Assembly (NCBI RefSeq): GCF_021183825.1
Contig: NZ_CP089211.1
Coordinates: 620,001 to 684,000 of the forward strand
Reading direction: 5' to 3'
Length of the DNA: 64,000 nt
DNA from: Sinomicrobium kalidii
Lineage (GTDB): Bacteria; Bacteroidota; Bacteroidia; Flavobacteriales; Flavobacteriaceae
Shown here in pieces: positions 41,854-51,179 of the stretch. Every line of letters begins with the position of its first letter. Position 1 is the first letter of the stretch. The position numbers and the translations under genes were made by a program. A model generated the notes under the pieces. That model had not been told where the DNA came from. It ran no database searches and was given only the letters and a program-made list of their open reading frames with translations.

Positions 41854-42089
41854 TGCTTTTATCCATCCCTGTTTGAACAAAGCGGGGAACAAGTCCCGAA
41901 GTAGCAGAAAATAAAGAGATGAATTAGTAGTCAACAACGTCGGAACAAACCCGCAAGGCATCAATCGGCAAATCCCAAAAAACATTCCGAAGCAAACATC
42001 GGAGCATTTTAAAGCTCACATAGTAAGTAAAAGTTGAAAAATAATTAAATTGACAACAATCTGGGACAAACAAGGTGTAATACGGAATT

Positions 42090-42611
42090 ATGCGGAACCA
42101 TACCCTACAAATTATAAAAGGAGACATCACCAAAATAAAAGCCGATGCCATAGTCAATGCAGCGAATAACTCATTAATGGGTGGCGGGGGTGTTGACGGA
42201 GCCATTCACAGGGCCGGAGGGCCGGAAATACTGGAAGACTGTAAAAAAATAGTAGCCCACCGGGGAGAATGCCGGACCGGCGAAGCCGTAGTCACCACCG
42301 CAGGGAATTTACCGGCTAAATATGTGATCCATACCGTGGGCCCTGTCTGGAACGGAGGTGAAAAAGGAGAACCGGAGTTACTGTATAATTGCTATCGGAA
42401 TTCATTAATGCTGGCAAACGGCCATCAGTGTAAAACCATCGCCTTTCCGAACATCAGCACCGGGGTTTACCGGTTTCCCAAACCGCTGGCCGCTGAAATA
42501 GCACAAAGATCGGTCAGGGACTTTCTCGAAAACTCCGAACACCAGATCAGTGAAGTTATTATCGTTTGTTTTGATGATGAAAATTATAAGATCAACCGGG
42601 AAATGGTGTAA
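42090..42611 (+). CDS. Macrodomain protein (O-acetyl-ADP-ribose deacetylase-like)
   Basis: A 173-residue MacroD-type protein. The ADP-ribose-binding loops are intact: [20 protein letters not shown] (residues about 20-39, with catalytic-type Asn and Asp), and [13 protein letters not shown] (about 118-130). The length and [14 protein letters not shown] are those of YmdB/MacroD enzymes that hydrolyse O-acetyl-ADP-ribose and mono-ADP-ribose. Alone in its transcript. Confidence 0.92.
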   Translation: MRNHTLQIIKGDITKIKADAIVNAANNSLMGGGGVDGAIHRAGGPEILEDCKKIVAHRGECRTGEAVVTTAGNLPAKYVIHTVGPVWNGGEKGEPELLYNCYRNSLMLANGHQCKTIAFPNISTGVYRFPKPLAAEIAQRSVRDFLENSEHQISEVIIVCFDDENYKINREMV

Positions 42612-42689
42612 ATTTACCCGGCAATAGCACAAAATTGAATATGATCAGGAGTAAAAACAGCCTGAAGAAACAAACCCGTTATAGCACAC

Positions 42690-43067
42690 CTACGCAAGCT
42701 CATCAACAAATTCCCCTTTTTCCCGTGCCGTTTGATTACCCCAGGCCGTAACAGCATCCAGGACCGGGACAAAAGTCCTGCCAAAGGGTGTTAGATCATA
42801 AACCACCCTGACCGGAGGCTTTTTCCCGTAAACGCTTCTGGATACCAGTCCGTCTTTTTCCAGTTGCTTTAACTGTAAGCTCAACGTCATTTCCGTAATT
42901 CCCGGCATCTCCCTGTTGAGTTCACTAAAACGCTTCTTTCCATCTTTAAGATGATAAAGGATAACCGTTTTCCACTTTCCGCCAACCAGGTCCATGGCCA
43001 TACTCACGGTACAGGGATAAACCTTTCCGTTCAGCTTTACGTAGTCACTTAAACATTCTGTTTTCAT
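42690..43067 (-). CDS. HxlR-family transcriptional regulator
   Basis: A 125-residue winged-helix regulator. YPCTVSMAMDLVGGKWKTVI (Cys near residue 19) is the HxlR signature; in relatives the cysteine senses quinones or oxidants. LNREMPGITEMTLSLQLKQL is the recognition region. I place the start at 43067 because TACATTTG at 43109-43116 (minus strand) is a good -7 element and the longer form from 43094 would leave almost no leader. Divergent from an oxidoreductase gene it probably controls. Confidence 0.85.
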   Translation of the reverse strand: MKTECLSDYVKLNGKVYPCTVSMAMDLVGGKWKTVILYHLKDGKKRFSELNREMPGITEMTLSLQLKQLEKDGLVSRSVYGKKPPVRVVYDLTPFGRTFVPVLDAVTAWGNQTAREKGEFVDELA

Positions 43068-43098
43068 CGGCCGCATCTTTTTCAACCTATCCAATCGG

Positions 43099-43171
43099 AT
43101 AGTTATTGCAAATGTAATCAGCTAAAGATAGTTTTGCAACTATAATTTTTATAGTAATAAAAAATATAGTT
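43099..43171. promoter_or_regulatory. Divergent promoter region with ATAGTT half-sites (HxlR operator candidate)
   Basis: ATAGTT occurs at 43099-43104, in the inverted repeat ATAGTTttgcAACTAT (43128-43143), and at 43166-43171 just before the oxidoreductase ATG. The HxlR -7 element TACATTTG (minus, 43109-43116) lies between them. Binding is inferred. Confidence 0.5.
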
Positions 43172-43717
43172 ATGGCACTTATCATCTTAGGACATCCCGA
43201 TTTCGACAAATCGATCGCGAACAAGACCATTGTGGAGGAATTACAACACAGTCACCTGAACATTGAAGTCAGGCACCTTCAAAAACATTACCCCGATTAT
43301 AAAATAGACGCCGAAGCAGAGCAGAAAACACTGTTAAGGCACAAAACCATTGTTTTTCAATATCCCTTATATTGGTATAATATGCCTGCCATACTCAAAC
43401 ACTGGTTTGACATTGTATTTGAATATCAATTTGCCTTCGGGTCAAAAGGCGACAAGTTAAAAGGCAAGAATTTTATACCGAGTTTTACGATCGGCGGCCC
43501 CGAAAGCGATTATAAAACACTCGGCGAACACCATTTCCGTGTGCATGAGTTTTGTAAAAACCTGGAGCAAACCGCCTATTTCTCACAAATGAACTATATA
43601 GACCCTTTTTATTTTCACGAAACGTCGCTCACTGCCGGATATACAAAAGAAGAAGTATCGCAAAAAGCCAGGAATGAAGCCAAAAGGTTGATAACCCTTC
43701 TGGACCGGTTAAAATAA
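43172..43717 (+). CDS. NAD(P)H-dependent flavin oxidoreductase (quinone reductase-like)
   Basis: A 181-residue flavodoxin-fold enzyme of the KefF/YwrO/MdaB group. MALIILGHPDFDKSIANKTI holds the FMN/FAD phosphate loop, FQYPLYWYNMPAILKHWFD (about residues 66-84) is the diagnostic family motif, and TIGGPES is the second cofactor loop. Such enzymes reduce quinones by two electrons. The HxlR gene upstream is divergent, the arrangement seen for quinone-responsive regulons. Confidence 0.9.
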   Translation: MALIILGHPDFDKSIANKTIVEELQHSHLNIEVRHLQKHYPDYKIDAEAEQKTLLRHKTIVFQYPLYWYNMPAILKHWFDIVFEYQFAFGSKGDKLKGKNFIPSFTIGGPESDYKTLGEHHFRVHEFCKNLEQTAYFSQMNYIDPFYFHETSLTAGYTKEEVSQKARNEAKRLITLLDRLK

Positions 43718-43890
43718 ACACACCGGAAAATAACAACTATTACGGTATTGACCGGGGGCCCCGAAAAAAAGGGCCTTTCCGGTTTAAAATACCTTCGTAC
43801 AAAATATACGTATTCAATATTAAGCTACGTACACACTTCATAAGATTTCAATTTAACTTTTAAAACATATTTTATTACAATTATTTAACA

Positions 43891-43898
43891 TATTTTTG
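43891..43898 (+). promoter_or_regulatory. -7 promoter element for the TonB receptor
   Basis: TATTTTTG matches TAnnTTTG, 28 bases before the ATG at 43927. Confidence 0.6.
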
Positions 43899-43926
43899 AC
43901 ATCACTAACACTAAAAATGCTTATCC

Positions 43927-46830
43927 ATGAAAAGAATCTTATCAATGCTTAGCCTATGCTTATTTTATTTACATGGCTTTTCCCAGGAACTTACGGTTTC
44001 CGGGAAAGTAACGGACGATTCCGGCGAGCCCCTTATCGGGGTTTCCATCGCCGTTAAAGGGACTACCCAGGGAACTACTACAGATTTTGACGGGAACTAC
44101 GCCATTGACGCCAGCGTCGGTGACGTGCTCATTTTTTCCTACATCGGTTTTGACAGTAAACAGGTAACCGTCAGTTCTGCCGACCTGGACGTACAACTCG
44201 AATCGGGAGTCGCGCTCGAAAACGTGGTTGTAGTAGGCTCCAGGAACCCGGCAAGGACAGCCACCGAAACCGCGGTGCCTGTGGACGTGATCGATGTAAA
44301 GGAACTGATGTCACAGGGCCCGCAGGTCAACCTGAACCAGATACTCAACTATGTGGCCCCTTCGTTTTCCTCCAACACACAAACCATATCTGACGGAACA
44401 GACCACGTAGACCCGGCATCACTCCGCGGACTGGGGCCGGACCAGGTACTGGTACTTATTAACGGAAAACGAAGGCACACCTCTTCCCTTATCAACGTCA
44501 ATGGGACCTTCGGACGGGGAAATGTAGGTACCGACCTCAACGCCATACCTGCTGCCGCCATACAGCGTATAGAAGTACTCCGCGACGGGGCAGCCGCACA
44601 ATACGGCTCCGATGCCATTGCCGGGGTTATTAACATTGTGCTCAACAGGAATGTCAACGAACTCACCGTAACTGCCACTACCGGGGCTAATTTCTCCAAA
44701 AATGCCGAAGAGCAGACCGGAGGTGTGGACGGTGCCTCCACAAATATCAGCGCCAACTACGGATTGCCCCTGGGGGACAATGGCGGCTTTATCAATTTTA
44801 CCGGGGATTTCGATTACCGCGACGACTACAACCGGATGAAAGAATGGGAAGGCAGTATTTTCAACGCCTATAATTCCATTGAAAACGTTGCCAATGCTAA
44901 CGGATACGACATCAGCAACCTTTTTACCGACGTAGATGCCATAAAACAGTACGGCGCTCAGGTTTCTCATTTCTCCCCGGAGTTGCAAAACCAGATTGCC
45001 GGCGCCAATAACATTGAACAGTTGCAGGACATATTGGGAACCGATGTAACCGAGGCAGAACTGGCCGCCCGTGGCATGCAACGCACGGACTTTAACATGA
45101 GAGTGGGACAGTCTGCCCTGCGCGGCGGAAGGTTTATGGCCAATTTCTCCCTACCGCTGGACGACAATGGTACCGAGCTCTATTCCTTTGCCGGGATCAG
45201 CTCAAGGGCAGGGAACTCGGCCGGGTTCTACCGGTTACCCAACCAGTCCAGGACTTATACTCCGGCTTACATCAACGGTTTTCTCCCGGAGATCAATTCC
45301 AAGATCAAGGACCGCTCTTTATCCGTAGGGATCAAGGGAAAAATAAACAACTGGAACGTAGACTTCAGCAATACGTACGGAAAAAATTCATTTGATTATG
45401 AAATCTCCAACACTTCCAATGCTTCCATGCTGAATTCCTCCCCTACCCGTTTTGATGCCGGGGGATTTGCCTTTGCACAAAACACTACCAACCTGGATAT
45501 TAACCGCTTTTTTGACGATGTCTTTGCCGGGCTGAACATCGCTTTCGGGGCGGAACACCGTTTTGAAAAATATGAGATCCTGGCAGGGGAGCTGGCATCT
45601 TATGCTCAGTATGATGTTAACGGAATGCCCATTACCACAGATGCACAGCAACCCCGGACGGACTTCTTCGGTGCCCCGAGGCCGGGAGGGTCACAGGTAT
45701 TCCCGGGCTTCAGCGAAACCAATGCCCTTGCCCGTGACCGGACCAGTATAGGCGGCTATTTCGATATCGAAGCCGACTTTACGGAAAGGTTCCTGGCCAG
45801 CTTTGCCACCAGGTTCGAAAACTATTCCGATTTCGGGTCCACCATCAACTTTAAGGTGGCCACCAGGGTAAAAGCCACGGAAAACCTCAACCTCAGGGCG
45901 GCACTAAACACCGGTTTCCGCGCACCTTCCCTGCACCAGTTGTATTTTAATTCCACTTCCACGGTATTTGATAACCAGGGAAACCCACAGGAAGTCGGGA
46001 CCTTCTCCAATGACAGTCGTGTTGCCAAATTACTCGGTATTCCCGACCTGAAGGAAGAAACCTCCAAAAGCGTAAGTGTAGGTTTTACGGCAAAACTCCC
46101 CGAAGCCAATATCTCCATCACCGTAGACGGTTATTTTGTGGCCATCGACGACCGCATTGTATATACCGGACAGTTCCAACCGGGAGACAATGAGGAATTG
46201 CAGGTACTCTTCAACCAGGCCAACGCCTCCAGGGCAGCGTTCTTTGCCAACGCCATAGATACCGAATCCAAAGGACTGGACATGGTGATCACCCATAAGG
46301 CCTACCTGAGTGATAAAGTACAACTGAAAAATGACCTTTCTGCCACATTATCACAAACCCGAAGGGTAGGCAACATCAAGGCCTCTCCCGTGCTGGAAGA
46401 AGCAGGACTGGTAGAGACCTACTTCCCCGAAGAAAGCCGCATCTATCTTGAAGAAGCCGTACCGAGGACAAAGGTCAACCTGACCAACAGCCTGACTACG
46501 GACAAATTCAATGTATTTCTGAGAAACGTATTCTTCGGAGAGGTCACCGAGGCTACCAATGTTATAGAAAACCAGCAAGTATTCGGCACCAAAATAGTAA
46601 CCGACCTTTCGTTCGGCTACCAATTTACGGATGCACTGACCCTAACCGTAGGCGCGAACAACCTGTTTGACATCTATCCCGACAGGGCCTTTACGGGAGA
46701 TTCACAACCCGATGTGGACGGAATCCAGAACAACAGGAGCGACGGCCGGTTCGACTGGTCAAGAAGGGCACAGCAATTCGGAATAGGAGGACGCTTCCTT
46801 TTCGCAAGATTGAGTTTCGTGCTAAAATAA
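43927..46830 (+). CDS. TonB-dependent receptor with carboxypeptidase-like N-terminal domain
   Basis: A 967-residue outer-membrane receptor. Signal peptide 1-20 (ends HGFSQ); carboxypeptidase D regulatory-like domain about 22-95 (LTVSGKVTDDSGEPLIGVSI); plug about 105-235 (GLGPDQVLVLINGKRRH, IEVLRDGAAAQYGSDAIAGV); then a 22-strand barrel ending FARLSFVLK with the usual terminal aromatic/hydrophobic strand. It is not a SusC: no SusD gene follows and it is shorter. Substrate unknown; vitamin, siderophore or peptide uptake are all possible. Confidence 0.92.
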   Translation: MKRILSMLSLCLFYLHGFSQELTVSGKVTDDSGEPLIGVSIAVKGTTQGTTTDFDGNYAIDASVGDVLIFSYIGFDSKQVTVSSADLDVQLESGVALENVVVVGSRNPARTATETAVPVDVIDVKELMSQGPQVNLNQILNYVAPSFSSNTQTISDGTDHVDPASLRGLGPDQVLVLINGKRRHTSSLINVNGTFGRGNVGTDLNAIPAAAIQRIEVLRDGAAAQYGSDAIAGVINIVLNRNVNELTVTATTGANFSKNAEEQTGGVDGASTNISANYGLPLGDNGGFINFTGDFDYRDDYNRMKEWEGSIFNAYNSIENVANANGYDISNLFTDVDAIKQYGAQVSHFSPELQNQIAGANNIEQLQDILGTDVTEAELAARGMQRTDFNMRVGQSALRGGRFMANFSLPLDDNGTELYSFAGISSRAGNSAGFYRLPNQSRTYTPAYINGFLPEINSKIKDRSLSVGIKGKINNWNVDFSNTYGKNSFDYEISNTSNASMLNSSPTRFDAGGFAFAQNTTNLDINRFFDDVFAGLNIAFGAEHRFEKYEILAGELASYAQYDVNGMPITTDAQQPRTDFFGAPRPGGSQVFPGFSETNALARDRTSIGGYFDIEADFTERFLASFATRFENYSDFGSTINFKVATRVKATENLNLRAALNTGFRAPSLHQLYFNSTSTVFDNQGNPQEVGTFSNDSRVAKLLGIPDLKEETSKSVSVGFTAKLPEANISITVDGYFVAIDDRIVYTGQFQPGDNEELQVLFNQANASRAAFFANAIDTESKGLDMVITHKAYLSDKVQLKNDLSATLSQTRRVGNIKASPVLEEAGLVETYFPEESRIYLEEAVPRTKVNLTNSLTTDKFNVFLRNVFFGEVTEATNVIENQQVFGTKIVTDLSFGYQFTDALTLTVGANNLFDIYPDRAFTGDSQPDVDGIQNNRSDGRFDWSRRAQQFGIGGRFLFARLSFVLK

Positions 46831-46879
46831 ACCACGCTGGACTGCAAGTCCAGAGGTTTAGGAAAGCAATGAAATTGCC
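46827..46879. repeat. E repeat copy 2
   Basis: Begins at the receptor's stop codon. CTGGACTgcaAGTCCAGAGG and CAATGAAATTGCC match the element after peptide 2 (36895-36945) almost base for base. Confidence 0.65.
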
Positions 46880-46968
46880 ATAGTTATTGGTTATTGAGTT
46901 ATTTAGTCAATACGCAGCAACTCAATAACCTAATAACTCAATAACCAAAGGATATACAAAAATTTATA

Positions 46969-47019
46969 GAAACTAAAGTAACTACAATAATCCCGATAAC
47001 CATCGGGAGCAGGGTTTTA
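46969..47019 (-). repeat. F repeat, left arm (minus orientation)
   Basis: On the minus strand it reads AAAACCCTGCTCCCGAT, then TTATCGGGATTATTG and TAGTT. The same 17-base start occurs in plus orientation at 47435. Confidence 0.55.
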
Positions 47020-47050
47020 ACCTTTAACTTGATAATAAAACAAGATAACA

Positions 47051-47084
47051 GGCAACCGGATCGTATAACCGGTTGCCCGTTTTT
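47051..47084 (+). terminator. Strong terminator downstream of the TonB receptor
   Basis: GGCAACCGG (47051-47059) and CCGGTTGCC (47069-47077) form a perfect 9-bp stem followed by TTTTT. Confidence 0.75.
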
Positions 47085-47258
47085 ATAACATCCGAATGTT
47101 AAAATTTATTTTTTTTGTGTATCACAACAATACATGGTAATTTTTCACGTTACCATTACATGATGCGTATATAAGCAAGACTTAATCATCAATATGCGCA
47201 TTTCATAGTTTTTAACAAGTTCTCATTTTTCAGAGATTGTGTTTGATTTAGCCCCAAA

Positions 47259-47287
47259 CTTCCACCTACTCCGGTGGGAGTTTTTTT
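47259..47287 (+). terminator. Second terminator-like hairpin
   Basis: CTTCCACC (47259-47266) pairs with GGTGGGAG (47273-47280; one wobble) followed by seven T. Confidence 0.6.
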
Positions 47288-47431
47288 ATGGCCTGATTTT
47301 ACCCGAAATCCCCGGTTATGGATCATCCCTAAAAGTTGTAGACATTGTTGGAATTCAGACGTATGACAGCAGGACATAATACGAAATAGTTCCTTTTTGT
47401 TACAGTGTTTGTATTCGTTTCAATTGAAGGG

Positions 47432-47485
47432 CCAAAACCCTGCTCCCGATCCCGATAGATTCGGGATAATGGAGATTATTGCAGT
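47432..47485 (+). repeat. F repeat, right arm
   Basis: Plus strand AAAACCCTGCTCCCGAT then CCCGATAGATTCGGGA and GATTATTGCAGTT; inverted relative to 46969-47019, with a short insertion in the middle. Confidence 0.55.
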
Positions 47486-47919
47486 TCTTGAGTAGTGTAA
47501 AAAAATTATAGTCTTGTTATTATTGAGTTCATGCGTGCTGCCTAAATAACTGAATAACTAAAGCGTAATTTCATAGCCTGCCCAAACCGCTGTACCTTTC
47601 AGTACAGCATGCTTTGTTTTTTTGTAAATGAAGGAAGGCAGGAAGCCGGAAACGATCCCGGATTTACAATGTATCAACCTCACATACAACATTCAACCCC
47701 AAAAAACATTCGTGTATCCGTGGCAAAACCAAAACCAAAAACTTACAACAAGTAAAAATCCAATAACCTTTGATCCTTATCCGGCTACCTCCCATTACTA
47801 AAGTCAAACTATCCCCAGGACTTTTCAGATTGATCCCGGATGATCCCCACTGAAAAAATCCCGCTTTTACTTCTGATTTCGAAGGCCGGATTTCCGACTT
47901 TGTTCGTTATCTTTACAAC

Positions 47920-49932
47920 ATGAAATTCCATGTAAAATCAGATTTTAAACCCACGGGAGACCAGCCTGAGGCCATACGCCAACTGGTTTCCGGAATTACT
48001 AAAGACGAAAGGTACCAGACGCTCCTCGGGGTAACCGGGTCGGGAAAGACCTTTTCCATTGCCAATGTCATTGAAGAAGTGCAACGCCCCACCCTGGTCT
48101 TGGCCCATAACAAGACACTGGCCGCACAGCTCTATTCGGAATTCAAACAGTTCTTCCCCGATAACGCCATAGAGTATTTCGTATCCTATTACGATTATTA
48201 CCAGCCCGAAGCCTATATCCCCGTAACGGGAACCTATATAGAAAAAGACCTTTCCATCAATGATGAAATAGAAAAGCTCAGGCTCAGCACCACTTCCTCT
48301 CTGCTCTCCGGAAGAAGGGATGTTCTGGTTGTAGCCTCGGTATCCTGCCTCTACGGCATAGGAAACCCTACGGAATTCAGGAAGAACGTCATTCCCATTG
48401 AACGCGACCAGGTGATCTCCCGGACCAGGTTCCTGCATCAACTGGTACAAAGCCTCTATTCCAGGACAACAGGAGATTTCCTTCACGGCACCTTCCGGAT
48501 CAAGGGAGATACGGTGGACGTATTTCCCGGTTATGCCGACAATGCCTTTCGCATCCACTTCTTCGGGGATGAAATAGAAGACATCGAAGCCTTCGACCCG
48601 CAGACCAATCAGATCCAGGAAAAATACGAGAAACTGAACATTTACCCGGCCAATATATTCGTGACCTCCCCGGACGTATTGCAAAATGCCATCAAACAGA
48701 TCCAGGACGACCTGGTAAAACAGGTCGACTATTTCAGGGAAACCGGGAAGCAGCTCGAAGCGAAACGCCTTGAAGAACGCACGAATTTTGACCTGGAAAT
48801 GATCCGCGAACTGGGATACTGTTCGGGAATAGAAAATTACTCCCGTTACCTCGACGGCCGCGAAGCCGGGACAAGGCCCTTCTGCCTGCTCGACTATTTC
48901 CCGGACGATTACCTCATGGTGGTGGACGAAAGCCACGTGACCATCCCCCAGGTACATGCCATGTACGGTGGTGACCGTTCCCGGAAGGAAAACCTGGTGG
49001 AATACGGTTTTCGTCTCCCCGCTGCAATGGACAACCGCCCGCTGAAATTCGAAGAGTTCGAAGCCCTCCAGAACCAGGTAATCTATGTAAGTGCCACCCC
49101 GGCCGACTACGAACTGCAAAAAAGTGACGGGATCTATGTGGAACAGGTCATCCGTCCCACAGGCCTGCTCGACCCGGAAATTGAAGTGCGCCCCAGCCAG
49201 AACCAGATCGATGACCTCGTGGAGGAAATACAACTCCGGACAGATAAAGACGAACGCGTACTGGTAACTACCCTCACCAAACGCATGGCCGAGGAACTGA
49301 CAAAATACCTGAGCAGGATACAGGTACGGTGCCGTTACATTCACAGCGATGTGGACACCCTGGAACGGGTAGAGATCATGCAGGACCTGAGAAAAGGGCT
49401 GTTCGACGTACTTATCGGGGTCAACCTGCTCCGGGAAGGACTGGACCTGCCCGAAGTATCCCTCGTCGCCATTCTCGACGCCGACAAGGAAGGGTTTTTA
49501 CGCAGTGCCCGCTCCCTGACACAGACCGTGGGAAGGGCCGCAAGGAACCTCAACGGAAAAGCCATCATGTATGCCGACAGGATCACGGACAGCATGCAAA
49601 AAACCATTGATGAGACCAATTACCGCAGGGAAAAACAAATAAGCTACAATGAAGCCAACAACATCACCCCTACGGCATTGAACAAAAAAATAGACAGTGG
49701 CAGCAGCCTGAGCAGAAGTCCGGTTTCGGAATATCATAACAACAACAGGAACAATCATTTACAGGCCGCCGAACCGGAAATGGAATACCGTTCCAAAGAC
49801 CAGGTGGAAAAAACCATCCGCGAAAAACGCAAAGCCATGGAAAAAGCGGCCAAAGACCTCGATTTTATGCAGGCAGCCGCGCTACGGGATGAAATAAAAG
49901 CACTCCAGGAAAAAGTCAAATCCATGCAGTAA
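47920..49932 (+). CDS. uvrB: Excinuclease ABC subunit B
   Basis: Damage-verifying helicase of nucleotide excision repair. The 670 residues are standard. Walker A GVTGSGKTFS (about 39-48), the beta-hairpin region YYDYYQPEAYIP (about 90-101), Walker B DESHVTIPQ (about 339-347), helicase motif VI TVGRAARN, and the C-terminal UVR motif (AMEKAAKDLDFMQAAALRDE, about 640-659) for UvrC binding are all present. Monocistronic, with a clear terminator. Confidence 0.97.
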   Translation: MKFHVKSDFKPTGDQPEAIRQLVSGITKDERYQTLLGVTGSGKTFSIANVIEEVQRPTLVLAHNKTLAAQLYSEFKQFFPDNAIEYFVSYYDYYQPEAYIPVTGTYIEKDLSINDEIEKLRLSTTSSLLSGRRDVLVVASVSCLYGIGNPTEFRKNVIPIERDQVISRTRFLHQLVQSLYSRTTGDFLHGTFRIKGDTVDVFPGYADNAFRIHFFGDEIEDIEAFDPQTNQIQEKYEKLNIYPANIFVTSPDVLQNAIKQIQDDLVKQVDYFRETGKQLEAKRLEERTNFDLEMIRELGYCSGIENYSRYLDGREAGTRPFCLLDYFPDDYLMVVDESHVTIPQVHAMYGGDRSRKENLVEYGFRLPAAMDNRPLKFEEFEALQNQVIYVSATPADYELQKSDGIYVEQVIRPTGLLDPEIEVRPSQNQIDDLVEEIQLRTDKDERVLVTTLTKRMAEELTKYLSRIQVRCRYIHSDVDTLERVEIMQDLRKGLFDVLIGVNLLREGLDLPEVSLVAILDADKEGFLRSARSLTQTVGRAARNLNGKAIMYADRITDSMQKTIDETNYRREKQISYNEANNITPTALNKKIDSGSSLSRSPVSEYHNNNRNNHLQAAEPEMEYRSKDQVEKTIREKRKAMEKAAKDLDFMQAAALRDEIKALQEKVKSMQ

Positions 49933-49958
49933 ATCAAACATTTCGGTATTTTCAGACA

Positions 49959-49998
49959 AAGATCCGGGTTTGTTATACGACAAACCGGATCTTTTTTT
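49959..49998 (+). terminator. uvrB terminator
   Basis: AAGATCCGGGTTTG (49959-49972) pairs with CAAACCGGATCTT (49981-49993; one bulged G) followed by a T run. Confidence 0.75.
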
Positions 49999-50085
49999 GT
50001 TAAATAATGTTAATTCCTGAAAAAAGTGATAATTATTATATAATATTCGAAGATTTTCAGCACAACCCTAACCAACTAAAGCAAA

Positions 50086-51093
50086 ATGTTTCGGAAACGC
50101 ATATATGCCCTTCTGACCTTTGCCGGGTGTTCTGTCGCATTCCTGACAATAACGGCATGGGCCTCCCGGTTGCAAAAAGACACTTTTGAACCTTATACAC
50201 AAAAGATCCGGGGCACTTCGGCCGCTTTTGACATGATTCCCATACCGGAAGGAACCTACCGGATGGGAAGTACGGAAGACAACCCTCACCACAAGAAAGA
50301 CGAAATCCCGCAACACAAGGTAAAAATAGCCCCTTTCTGGATGGGAGCCCATGAGGTCACATGGGACATCTATGAAATGTTCCTGAACAAAGGTTATGAA
50401 CAATCCGTAAGTGATACGCCGCTCACTGATGAAGTAGATGCGGTTTCCCGTCCCACTACCCCATATCTCGATATGACCTTTGGCATGGGAAAAGAAAACA
50501 TGCCCGCTATTGGGATGACACAGTACAATGCCATACAATTCTGCAAATGGCTGTATACAAAGACCGGGGTATTCTATCGCCTGCCCACCGAGGCGGAATG
50601 GGAGTACGCATGCCGTGCCGGGAGCACGTCTTCCTATTTCTTCGGAAACTCCCCGGAAAAACTTGCCGATTACGCCTGGTATGCAAACAACAGTGACGAC
50701 AAAACCCATCCCATAGGCCAAAAAAAGCCCAATCCCTGGGGACTGTATGACATTCTCGGGAACGTTATGGAATGGACCGTCGACCAGTATGCCCCCGAAA
50801 GCTACACGAAGTATGCCGGAAAAACCGTAAACAATCCCGTTGCAGAAGCCACCGAACTATACCCGCGGGTCATCCGGGGCGGAAGCTACAAAAGTTCTGC
50901 AGAAGACCTGCGGTCTGCCAAACGCTTCGCCTCCACCCCGGACTGGAAAAAGATCGACCCGCAAATGCCGAAAAGCAATTGGTGGTTTCCCGAAGCCCCG
51001 TTTTTGGGAATACGGGTCGTACGCCCGTTGAACCCGCCTTCGGAAGAAGAAATCATGAACTATTACAACCAGCCCCCCATTGAAGATTATTGA
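50086..51093 (+). CDS. SUMF1/FGE-fold protein without catalytic cysteines
   Basis: A 335-residue exported protein with an N-terminal hydrophobic signal (about 5-27). The FGE-sulfatase domain fills the rest: PEGTYRMGS, VTWDIYEMF, YRLPTEAEWEYACRAGS (about 164-180), NPWGLYDILGNVMEW (about 214-228), RVIRGGSYKSS. The two cysteines that follow RGGS in true formylglycine-generating enzymes are absent here (RGGSYKSSAEDLRSAKR), so it is probably non-enzymatic or does something else. The next gene, a Tat-exported oxidoreductase, begins 86 bases later. Confidence 0.88.
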   Translation: MFRKRIYALLTFAGCSVAFLTITAWASRLQKDTFEPYTQKIRGTSAAFDMIPIPEGTYRMGSTEDNPHHKKDEIPQHKVKIAPFWMGAHEVTWDIYEMFLNKGYEQSVSDTPLTDEVDAVSRPTTPYLDMTFGMGKENMPAIGMTQYNAIQFCKWLYTKTGVFYRLPTEAEWEYACRAGSTSSYFFGNSPEKLADYAWYANNSDDKTHPIGQKKPNPWGLYDILGNVMEWTVDQYAPESYTKYAGKTVNNPVAEATELYPRVIRGGSYKSSAEDLRSAKRFASTPDWKKIDPQMPKSNWWFPEAPFLGIRVVRPLNPPSEEEIMNYYNQPPIEDY

Positions 51094-51179
51094 TCATAAC
51101 TAACAACCGGATTTATACAGCATCAACCTGATCTTTTAAACGTTAACGTAAACACTTTACATAAAACAGCACAACACTT

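Larger units (their letters stand above)
46880..47919. other. Long intergenic region between TonB receptor and uvrB
   Basis: About 1 kb without a supported gene. Contents: TTATTGAGTTATTT-type repeats with their inverse (46886-46945); an inverted F repeat pair (46969-47019 minus, 47432-47485 plus); terminators at 47051-47084 and 47259-47287; a hairpin GCTGTACctttcaGTACAGC near 47591; a C module at 47701-47724; and a TATCTTTA promoter-like element before uvrB. Confidence 0.55.

Noticed and set aside
43927..46830. SusC-type receptor
   Set aside because: No SusD gene follows and the length is below that of typical SusC proteins.
47938..49344. 468-codon minus-strand ORF
   Set aside because: Antisense shadow of uvrB.
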